A stretch of 37,090 bases of DNA from contig CAKTTL010000021.1 of the NCBI GenBank assembly GCA_934615235.1, positions 1 to 37,090 on the forward strand, read 5' to 3'. This DNA is from an uncultured Clostridia bacterium. Lineage in GTDB: Bacteria; Bacillota; Clostridia; Christensenellales; Aristaeellaceae. The position numbers and the translations under genes are program-made. Below, piece after piece: positions 25,818 to 32,848 of the stretch; the first letter of the stretch is position 1, and each line of letters opens with the position of its first letter. The notes beneath the pieces are model-generated. The model was not told where the DNA came from, made no database searches, and was given only the letters and a program-made list of their open reading frames with translations.

Positions 25818-26408
25818 ATGAGAAACTCGAATTGCCGGAGACGGCCGCCGCAGGAGCCTCCCTGCATGTGCCAGCCGCGTTACCTGCTGCCGCGGGTGAT
25901 CGGCGCGGCGCGGGAGCATTTTCGCTGTATGCAGGTCTGCTTGCGCGTCAACGGGCTTCCGCGCTGCGCGCGCGGGCCGTTTACGCTGATGGGAATAGAG
26001 GCTGCAGAGGAAGAAGCGCGCGTGCGCGCCGCGTCCGAGTGCTGCGCGAGAGGCGCGGAGGTTATTGTGCCGCTGAATGTCTGGGTCTGCGACGGGTGCG
26101 GCGAACGCCATTGCGCAACGGCGGAGCTTTGCCTGCGCGTGCGCATGCCGCCGGGCGGGGGAGGCTGCGGCGCGCAGGGGGGAAGCCTTGTGGCGCAGGC
26201 GTGCGTGCGGCTGATCGAAGGCGCATGCGCGCAGTGCGAGCCCGTGTTCAACGTGCGTGTGGAGGCATGGGTGGATATTTTCCGCGTGCGGATGGAGCCC
26301 TGCGGGCGCATAGCGCCCCCGGAAAAACCGCCGTGCCCGCAATTGCCCATGTATCCGCAGCCGCCGATATGTCCTGAAAAACCGATGTGCCCGGAAATCA
26401 ACTGGTGA
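25818..26408 (+). CDS. Cysteine-rich protein of unknown function, 196 aa
   Basis: No recognised family. The start ATG at 25818 has GGGAGG seven bases upstream. The protein has about 20 cysteines in two kinds of places: a central part with CC, CDGCGERHC and CARGP patterns, and a proline-rich tail with repeated CPQLPM-type units (PPCPQLPMYPQPPICPEKPMCPEINW region, about 172-196). VRLIEGACAQCEPVFNVRVEAWVDIFRVRM is a fairly hydrophobic conserved-looking block. Possible roles are a spore coat-like or metal-binding protein, but that is speculation. No membrane helix or signal peptide is seen. Confidence 0.7.
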   Translation: MRNSNCRRRPPQEPPCMCQPRYLLPRVIGAAREHFRCMQVCLRVNGLPRCARGPFTLMGIEAAEEEARVRAASECCARGAEVIVPLNVWVCDGCGERHCATAELCLRVRMPPGGGGCGAQGGSLVAQACVRLIEGACAQCEPVFNVRVEAWVDIFRVRMEPCGRIAPPEKPPCPQLPMYPQPPICPEKPMCPEINW

Positions 26409-26442
26409 AAAAAGCCGCCGAAGGGCAGAACCTTTCGGCGGC
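26408..26442 (-). terminator. Bidirectional terminator between convergent genes
   Basis: GCCGCCGAA (26414-26422) pairs with TTCGGCGGC (26434-26442). On the minus strand it ends in TTTTTT (26413-26408), serving the SGNH hydrolase gene; on the plus strand the T-run is poor (GAAAATATTT), giving weaker termination of the Cys-rich protein gene, whose stop codon it overlaps at the edge. Confidence 0.8.
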
Positions 26443-26450
26443 GAAAATAT

Positions 26451-27095
26451 TTATCCGAGCGTTTTGATGAAGGCGCAGATCATGTCCTTGAGCAGAACAT
26501 GGCCCGCGTCGTTGGGGTGAAGACCGTCCGGAACGAATTTCTCGCGGATGACCGGTACGGCGGGCTGCAGGCCGGAGCGCGCGTACAGATCCAGCACGGG
26601 CAGGGAATAGTATTCCGCAACCTCGCGGATGATTTCCACATAGCCCTTCAGCGTTGTCGTCGGGACGGACTTGCCGTGTTCGCCGGCCGGGTTGTTTTCG
26701 TTCAGCCGGTGCAGCGGCGTCATGACGACGACCGGCTTGCCGGGAAAGCGTTCGACGAGCGCCGCGTACAGGCAGTGCAGCGCGCCGTAGAACGTTTCGG
26801 GCGTGCGATCGGCCATCGTCCCCAGAGGCGCGTCGCCGTGCCCGTAATCGTTCGTGCCGCCGAAAACGAAGACCATGTCGGCCGTTTCGTCCAGCTCGGG
26901 GACGCGGGAGACGAAATCCTGGTCGTAGACCGGATTGTCCGAAGGCGTGTGCTGGCGCGCGATGCGCGTGCCGCCGATGCCGTAGTTGAGACATTCGATG
27001 CCGGTTTCCGCCTGCAGCAGGTTTGTAAAACGCCGGCTTTCGTCGGTGGTGCCGCTGCCGTGGGTAATGCTGTCGCCAAGAAATGCAATTTTCAT
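26451..27095 (-). CDS. SGNH/GDSL-type esterase
   Basis: 214-aa cytoplasmic SGNH hydrolase. Block I is FLGDSITHGSG (5-15, catalytic Ser9), block II includes NYGIGGTR (about 37-44), block III is GGTND (about 79-83), and block V is GLHPNDAGH (about 188-196) with the catalytic Asp and His. Typical acyl-ester hydrolase, perhaps an acetyl esterase on a sugar; the substrate is not visible. It is transcribed from its own promoter, back to back with the ABC exporter promoter. Confidence 0.9.
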   Translation of the reverse strand: MKIAFLGDSITHGSGTTDESRRFTNLLQAETGIECLNYGIGGTRIARQHTPSDNPVYDQDFVSRVPELDETADMVFVFGGTNDYGHGDAPLGTMADRTPETFYGALHCLYAALVERFPGKPVVVMTPLHRLNENNPAGEHGKSVPTTTLKGYVEIIREVAEYYSLPVLDLYARSGLQPAVPVIREKFVPDGLHPNDAGHVLLKDMICAFIKTLG

Positions 27096-27145
27096 ATGTA
27101 GCGATCCTTTTTCAGCCGCGCGGAGCGCGGTTTATTTTCGCAAAT

Positions 27146-27174
27146 ATGATACGCGCAACTTGCCTGCAAGTCAA
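27146..27174 (-). promoter_or_regulatory. Promoter of the SGNH esterase gene
   Basis: On the minus strand TTGACT (27174-27169) and TATCAT (27151-27146) are separated by 17 bases. A small CCGCGC/GCGCGG hairpin lies in the 5' untranslated stretch before the ATG. Confidence 0.75.
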
Positions 27175-27192
27175 TAAAAAAGCCCGAATTGT

Positions 27193-27221
27193 TTGCAAAC
27201 ATAGTACGGATGTGTTATGAT
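27193..27221 (+). promoter_or_regulatory. Promoter of the ABC exporter operon with overlapping palindrome
   Basis: TTGCAA (27193-27198), a 17-base spacer and TATGAT (27216-27221). The -35 box lies inside the perfect palindrome GTTTGCAAAC (27191-27200), a candidate operator. The divergent esterase promoter begins only 18 bases away, so one protein could affect both. Confidence 0.7.
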
Positions 27222-27249
27222 GCTGACTATATGGAGGAAGAGGAAAAGT

Positions 27250-29088
27250 ATGCAAAACACGCAAAAACAAAACAAAAAAGAAGCGAGGCGGAAGGGCGCG
27301 CAGCTCATTTGGCGCTTTCTGCAGGGCAGCGTCGCGCTGTTTGCGGTGAGTATTCTGTGCGCCGGCATTATGGCGCTGGCGGATATGATTACGCCGCAGA
27401 TTATCCGCGTCGCGGTCGACAACGTGATCAGCGGCAACCCGATGAACGAGGGGACGCTGGCGGCGAGGCTGGTCGCGCGGGCAGGCGGGACGGAATACCT
27501 GCACGCGAATCTCTGGATTCTCGCGGCGGCCGTCGTGGCTGTGGCGCTGGTGAAGGTCACGTCGCAGTACAGCTTCCGCGTATGCAACACGCGCGCGAAC
27601 GAGACGTTTGTGAAAACCGCGCGCGACGCGCTGTTCTCCCACATCGAGCGCCTGCCGTTTTCCTGGCATATGCAGAATAAGACGGGCGATATCATCCAGC
27701 GCTGCACGTCGGATCTGGATACGATCAAGCGGTTCATCTCCGATCAGATGACCAATATTTTCCGTATCGTCATTCTGCTGGCGCTGTCAATGGCGTTTAT
27801 GCTGTCGATGAATCCGGTGCTGACGGTGATCGTGCTTGCGCCGATGCCGCTGGTGATTCTCTATTCCGTGCATTTTCATCACGGGATCCGCAAGGGCTTC
27901 CGGGACTGCGACGAGGCAGAGGGCAAGCTCTCCGCGATGGTGCAGGAAAACCTGACCGGCGTGCGCGTGGTGCGCGCGTTTGGCCGCGAGCGCTATGAGC
28001 GCGACCGCTTCCATGAGCATAACGAGCATTACACCGGCCTGTGGGTCAAAATGGACCGCCTGATGAGCCGCTTCTGGAGCACGTCGGATCTGATTTCCTA
28101 CGCGCAGGCGATGCTGGTCGTCGTCTTCGGCGCGGTGTTTTGCATCAAAGGCAAAATGACGAGCGGCGAATACATCGCCTTTATCTCCTATAACGGCATG
28201 CTTACCTGGCCGATCCGCCAGCTGGGCCGTATGATTTCCGATCTGAGCAAGGCGGGCGTTTCGCTTGAACGCCTGCGCTATATCATGGAATCGGAGGAGG
28301 AGCACGATAAGCCGGGCGCCTGCGCCCCCGATCTGAACGGCGATATCGCCTTCGAACATGTGAACTTCGCTTACGAAGGCTGCCCGCAGATGCTGCACGA
28401 CATCAACTTCACCATGAAGGCCGGAACGACGCTGGGCATCCTCGGCGGCACGGGCAGCGGCAAATCGACGATGATGCTGCTTCTCGACAGGCTCTACGAT
28501 CTGCCTGCCGGGAACGGCCGCATCACCATCGGCGGCGTGGATATCGCCGACATGCAGGCGGAATATCTGCGCCGTAATATCGGCATCGTCCTGCAGGAAC
28601 CGTATCTGTTCTCGCGCACGCTGGGCGAGAATATCGGCATCGCCAAGGAAGAAATTACGCTCACCGAAATCCGGGAGGCCGCGCGCGCCGCGTGCCTGGA
28701 GGAAACGGTCGATTCGTTTACAAACGGCTTTGAAACGTTTGTGGGCGAGCGCGGCGTGACGCTTTCGGGCGGCCAGAAGCAGCGCGCGGCTATCGCGCGG
28801 ATGCTGACGCAGTCGACGCCGATCATGATCTTCGACGATTCGCTTTCCGCCGTCGATACCGAGACGGATGCGAAAATCCGCAAGGCGATCGAAAACCGTT
28901 TCGGCAGCGCGAGTATCATCCTGATTTCGCACCGCATCACCACGCTGCAGAAGGCGGATCAGATCCTCGTGCTCGATCACGGCCGTATCGTCGAACACGG
29001 CACGCACGACGAACTCAAGCGCGCCGGCGGCATTTACCAGCAGATTTATCAGATTCAGTCCCTTTCCGGAGAGGAGGCGGCGCAATGA
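27250..29088 (+). CDS. Heterodimeric ABC exporter subunit, degenerate site
   Basis: 612-aa half-transporter: an N-terminal six-helix membrane domain (about 20-330, type IV exporter fold) and a C-terminal ATPase. Walker A is GGTGSGKST near residue 399-407, signature LSGGQ near 505, Walker B FDD with Asp529, and the residue after it is Asp530 instead of the catalytic Glu. The H-loop is SHRITTL. A missing catalytic Glu is the mark of the weak site in heterodimers such as BmrCD and TM287/288. GGAGGAAGAGG precedes the ATG at 27250. The partner gene overlaps by four bases. Confidence 0.93.
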   Translation: MQNTQKQNKKEARRKGAQLIWRFLQGSVALFAVSILCAGIMALADMITPQIIRVAVDNVISGNPMNEGTLAARLVARAGGTEYLHANLWILAAAVVAVALVKVTSQYSFRVCNTRANETFVKTARDALFSHIERLPFSWHMQNKTGDIIQRCTSDLDTIKRFISDQMTNIFRIVILLALSMAFMLSMNPVLTVIVLAPMPLVILYSVHFHHGIRKGFRDCDEAEGKLSAMVQENLTGVRVVRAFGRERYERDRFHEHNEHYTGLWVKMDRLMSRFWSTSDLISYAQAMLVVVFGAVFCIKGKMTSGEYIAFISYNGMLTWPIRQLGRMISDLSKAGVSLERLRYIMESEEEHDKPGACAPDLNGDIAFEHVNFAYEGCPQMLHDINFTMKAGTTLGILGGTGSGKSTMMLLLDRLYDLPAGNGRITIGGVDIADMQAEYLRRNIGIVLQEPYLFSRTLGENIGIAKEEITLTEIREAARAACLEETVDSFTNGFETFVGERGVTLSGGQKQRAAIARMLTQSTPIMIFDDSLSAVDTETDAKIRKAIENRFGSASIILISHRITTLQKADQILVLDHGRIVEHGTHDELKRAGGIYQQIYQIQSLSGEEAAQ

Positions 29089-30902
29089 GCCAGCAGAAGA
29101 AGCAGGAATACGTTTCGCTGCCGTTTTTCGGCATCGGTAAAATTCTGCCTTATACGAAAAAATTCCGCAAGACGCAGCTGGCGATGATTCTCTTCGGCCT
29201 GTGCGGCACGCTGGTGGATATCGAGTTCCCACTTTTACAGCGCTATGCGCTGAATCATTTCGTGGGCGGCGGAACGCTCGATACCATCTGGTACTTTATC
29301 CCGATTTATATCGCGTCCATCCTCTTCGCGGCGCTGGTCAACTACGCCGCCTGCTTCCGCGCGATGTTCACGGAGGTCGGCATCAACCGCGATCTGCGCA
29401 ACGCGGCGTTCGATCATCTGCAGACGCTGTCCTTCTCGTATTACAACCAGAACAGCGTCGGCTATATCCACGCGCGCGTCATCAGCGATACGGAGCGCAT
29501 CGGTTCGCTCTGCTCCTGGACGCTGATGGACTGCACCTGGCATATCAGCTATCTCATCGGCGCGATCTGCGTCATGCTGATTATCAACGCGAAGCTCGCC
29601 CTGCTCGTCATGGCGATTCTGCCGCTTCTGTTCGTGCTGTTTTCGATTTTCCAGAAGCGGCTCGTGGCCATCAACCGCGAAATGCGCGAGCTGAACTCGC
29701 AGATTACCAGCGACTTTAACGAGGGGATCACCGGCGCGAAAACGATCAAGACGCTGGTGATCGAAGACAAAATCTATAAGAGCTTCCGCAGGGATACGCA
29801 GGCCATGCGCCATAAGAGCGTGCGCGCCGCGCATCTGCGCGGTCTGTTCGCCGCGACGATGAACCTCGCCTCGTCGCTGGCGCTGGCGATCGTTCTGTGG
29901 CGCGGCGGATATATCGCCGAAAGCGAAGTGGGCACGTTCTCGATGTTCATGAGCTACGCGCAGGGCATGATGGAGCCCGTCCGCTGGATTATCGACGCGA
30001 TTTCCGACCTGATTTCCACGCAGGTTAACATCGAGCGCTTCTCCCGCCTGGTTGAAACCAGGTCCGACGTGACCGATACCCCCGAAGTGATCGCAAAATA
30101 CGGCGACAGCTTCTCGCCGCATCGTGAGAACTGGGAGCCGATCAAGGGCGATATCGAGTTCCGCGACGTCAGCTTCAAGTACCCGGACGGCGACGAATAC
30201 GTTCTGGAACACTTCAACCTGAAAATTCCGTTCGGCTCGAACATCGCCATCGTCGGCGAAACGGGCGCGGGCAAATCGACGCTGGTCAACCTCGTCTGCC
30301 GCTTCTTCGAGCCGACGAGCGGCCAGGTGCTCATCGATGGGCGCGATGCGCGCGAGCGCTCGCAGCTGTGGCTCCATTCGGCCATCGGATACGTTTTGCA
30401 GACGCCGCACCTGTTCAGCGGCACCGTGCGCGAAAACCTGCTTTACGGCAACCCGAACGCCACGGAGGAGGAAATCGACCGCGCGCTGGAGCTTGTCTCG
30501 GCCAAGGGCGTGATCGAACACCTTGAGAAGGGGCTCGACAGCGACGTGGGCGAAGGGGGCGATCTGCTCTCCACGGGCGAAAAACAGCTGATTTCCTTCG
30601 CGCGCGCCATTCTGGCGGATCCGAAGATTCTGGTGCTGGATGAAGCGACCGCGTCGGTCGATACGATTACGGAGCAGAAAATTCAGACGGCGATCGAGAC
30701 GGTCATTCGCGGCCGCACGTCGCTGGTCATCGCGCACCGGCTTTCTACCGTGCGCAACGCCGATCTGATTCTCGTCGTGGATGACGGCAAGATTATCGAG
30801 CGCGGCAGGCATGCCGAACTGCTGGCGAAGAAGGGACATTATTATCACCTTTATACCCGCCAGTTTGAAGAAGAACAGACGAGCAGCGTGCTCGGCGGCT
30901 AA
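29085..30902 (+). CDS. Heterodimeric ABC exporter subunit, catalytic partner
   Basis: 605-aa half-transporter, same architecture. Walker A is GETGAGKST (about 390), signature is LSTGE (495-499, changed from LSGGQ), Walker B and catalytic base are LVLDEA with Glu520, H-loop AHRLSTV. Its altered signature would complete the degenerate site of the partner, while its own Walker B serves the active site; the pattern matches known heterodimers. The two genes overlap ATGA and are probably translated together. Substrate (drug, peptide or lipid) cannot be read from sequence. Confidence 0.94.
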   Translation: MSQQKKQEYVSLPFFGIGKILPYTKKFRKTQLAMILFGLCGTLVDIEFPLLQRYALNHFVGGGTLDTIWYFIPIYIASILFAALVNYAACFRAMFTEVGINRDLRNAAFDHLQTLSFSYYNQNSVGYIHARVISDTERIGSLCSWTLMDCTWHISYLIGAICVMLIINAKLALLVMAILPLLFVLFSIFQKRLVAINREMRELNSQITSDFNEGITGAKTIKTLVIEDKIYKSFRRDTQAMRHKSVRAAHLRGLFAATMNLASSLALAIVLWRGGYIAESEVGTFSMFMSYAQGMMEPVRWIIDAISDLISTQVNIERFSRLVETRSDVTDTPEVIAKYGDSFSPHRENWEPIKGDIEFRDVSFKYPDGDEYVLEHFNLKIPFGSNIAIVGETGAGKSTLVNLVCRFFEPTSGQVLIDGRDARERSQLWLHSAIGYVLQTPHLFSGTVRENLLYGNPNATEEEIDRALELVSAKGVIEHLEKGLDSDVGEGGDLLSTGEKQLISFARAILADPKILVLDEATASVDTITEQKIQTAIETVIRGRTSLVIAHRLSTVRNADLILVVDDGKIIERGRHAELLAKKGHYYHLYTRQFEEEQTSSVLGG

Positions 30903-30955
30903 AAGCGACCCCTGCCTGAAACGTCCGTTCCGCCCTTCGCGGGGCGGACGCGCGA

Positions 30956-31021
30956 AAGCAGGCTTTCTGGAAGGGGAGCGCGAGGGGGAACCTCTTTCTC
31001 CTGAAAGAGGTTCCTCCTCGC
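30956..31021 (+). repeat. Intergenic hairpin repeat, copy E
   Basis: AAGCAGGCTTTCTGGAAGGGGAGC leads into GCGAGGGGGAACCTCTTTC (30980-30998), loop TCCT and a 19-base arm (31003-31021) with a single G-T pair. The head has one extra A compared with other copies. A separate small hairpin (CCGCCC/GGGCGG) is just upstream. It lies between the ABC exporter and the radical SAM gene. Confidence 0.87.
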
Positions 31022-31051
31022 CGTATTCAAAACGAAAGGACTCGGCTAAGG

Positions 31052-32176
31052 ATGAAAATTTCAAAAAAAGACGCGCTGATGTGGTTTGAGTTTTTTGCGG
31101 CGCTGCCGGAGGATGAAGAAATTCTGCCCCATCAGCAGGAACTGGTGTACGCGACGTTTGCACAGATTGAAGACGCGATCGACGCGCGCAATGAAAAGCT
31201 GATGGCCGAAATCCCCGGCCTCAAATCGCTCGCCGGGCGCACGTATTACGTCGGAGACGACGCAAAATTCCCGCGCGGATGCAAATCGTGCCTGCTGGGC
31301 ACCGGCCTTTCCGCCGTGCGCAAGACGAACAAATGCAACCTGCGCTGCCGTTTCTGCTATGATTACGGCCAGATGGACTGCCAGCCGCCGGTCGGCGAGG
31401 GCATGTGGGAAATCGGCGGGACGAAGTTTTACGAGCGCGACCTCGATCTGCTTTTGTCCATCCAGAAAAAGCCGACGGGGATTTCCTACGTATACCTCGA
31501 ACCTTTTATGGAAATTGAAAAGTATTACGGCGTGATCGCGAAGTTCCATGCGGCGGGCGTGCACCAGCATCTTTACACGAACGGGACGCTCGCCACGGAG
31601 GAAACGCTGCGCGCGCTGGGCGAAGCGGGATTGGACGAACTGCGCTTCAATCTCGGCGCGTCCAACTGCGCGGATCGGGTGATTGAAAATATCGCGCTGG
31701 CGAAAAAGCATATCCCGTACGTGGGCGTTGAAACGCCGATGACGCCGGAGCTTTACGAGGCGTTTCTGGCCAGGAAGGAGAAAATCCTCGCCACGGGGCT
31801 TGATTTCATGAACTGCGCCGAGCTGCACCTGAACCCGAACAATATCGGCAATTACGAGGGCGAGCCGATGTACGTCTGCCGGCAGGGATACCTGTCGCCT
31901 ACATGGAGCCGGGAGCTGACGCTCCGCTTCATGAAAACCGCCGACGCGGAGAAATGGCCCATCGTCGTGCACGACTGCTCCAACCATACCAAGTTTGCGC
32001 GCGATTTGAACCTGCGCGCAAAAGAAGGCGGCTGGTTCGGCTCGAGCAGCTACGCCGGCGAGTTCGACCGTACGCCGTTCGAGGCGTTCCTGCCCATTTT
32101 ACGGGATGAGCGTTTCGCCTTCCTCGAGGAGGAGCCGCTGCCGGAGGGGTACAGGCCGGGGGATATTGTGCTGTAA
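31052..32176 (+). CDS. Radical SAM protein of unknown function
   Basis: 374-aa cytoplasmic protein. The iron-sulfur motif that binds SAM is CNLRCRFC (Cys95, Cys99, Cys102), preceded by CKSC (Cys77, Cys80), and TIM-barrel strands follow: SYVYLEPFMEI, VHQHLYTNGTLATEETL, LRFNLG and YVGVETPMTPE. Late cysteines (CAELH, MYVCRQGY, VHDCSNHTKF) could hold a second cluster. I do not recognise the family by name; the length suits small-molecule or peptide modifying enzymes. It starts 150 bases after the ABC exporter and a consensus promoter follows before greA. Confidence 0.85.
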   Translation: MKISKKDALMWFEFFAALPEDEEILPHQQELVYATFAQIEDAIDARNEKLMAEIPGLKSLAGRTYYVGDDAKFPRGCKSCLLGTGLSAVRKTNKCNLRCRFCYDYGQMDCQPPVGEGMWEIGGTKFYERDLDLLLSIQKKPTGISYVYLEPFMEIEKYYGVIAKFHAAGVHQHLYTNGTLATEETLRALGEAGLDELRFNLGASNCADRVIENIALAKKHIPYVGVETPMTPELYEAFLARKEKILATGLDFMNCAELHLNPNNIGNYEGEPMYVCRQGYLSPTWSRELTLRFMKTADAEKWPIVVHDCSNHTKFARDLNLRAKEGGWFGSSSYAGEFDRTPFEAFLPILRDERFAFLEEEPLPEGYRPGDIVL

Positions 32177-32189
32177 ACCCGTGCGGACA

Positions 32190-32218
32190 TTGACAAAACA
32201 AGGCGCGGCAAGTATAAT
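32190..32218 (+). promoter_or_regulatory. Consensus promoter of greA
   Basis: TTGACA (32190-32195), 17 bases, TATAAT (32213-32218): both boxes perfect. The 5' leader up to the greA start is about 105 bases and contains a palindrome GGCATGCC and a hairpin GCCCGC/GCGGGC (about 32294-32308) directly before the ribosome binding site. Confidence 0.9.
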
Positions 32219-32328
32219 TTCAGGGAACGGAAGGGAAGAACACTGCGGAGCGGCATGCCTGCGGTGTGCTTTTGTGTCGTTTGCAGGACTGACGCCCGCG
32301 ACGCGGGCCGATAAAAGGAGTGCGCAAA

Positions 32329-32823
32329 ATGGCCGAAAAAGAGAACATGGGCAATCGCCCCGTTATTTCGTCGGACGGTTATGCCAAGCTGGAAGAGGAA
32401 CTGAATTATTATAAGCTCGTAAAGCGCAAGGAAATCGCCGAGCAGATCAAGGTCGCCCGCAGCTACGGCGACTTGAGCGAAAACGCCGAGTATGACGAGG
32501 CGAAGAACGAGCAGGCCAAGATCGAAGACCATATCACGCAGCTGGAAAATATGCTGCGCATCGCCGTGGTCGTCGACCATACCGAGGTGAGCAGCGACAA
32601 GGTCAGCGTCGGCTGCCGCGTGAAGATTCACGACGAAGCGACCGGCTTTGAAACCGAATACAAAATCGTCGGCGCGACGGAAGCCGATCCGCTCGAGGGA
32701 CTGATTTCCAACGAATCTCCCGTCGGCGCGGCGCTCCTGGGCAAAAAAGAGGGCGAAGACGTGACCATCGCCGTCCCGGACGGCATGCGCACGCTCAAGG
32801 TGCTGGCGATTACCAAGGACTGA
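32329..32823 (+). CDS. greA: Transcription elongation factor GreA
   Basis: 164-aa factor that rescues backtracked RNA polymerase. The N-terminal coiled coil contains GYAKLEEELNYYKLVKRKEI and ARSYGDLSENAEYDEAKNEQA (tip with Asp and Glu); the C-terminal FKBP-like part ends with PDGMRTLKVLAITK. Length fits GreA (about 158). ATG at 32329 has AAAGGAG upstream; the GTG at 32320 overlaps that site. lysS follows after 25 bases, an arrangement also found in other Firmicutes. Confidence 0.95.
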   Translation: MAEKENMGNRPVISSDGYAKLEEELNYYKLVKRKEIAEQIKVARSYGDLSENAEYDEAKNEQAKIEDHITQLENMLRIAVVVDHTEVSSDKVSVGCRVKIHDEATGFETEYKIVGATEADPLEGLISNESPVGAALLGKKEGEDVTIAVPDGMRTLKVLAITKD

Positions 32824-32848
32824 TAGATTACCGCTGGAGGGGACGCAA

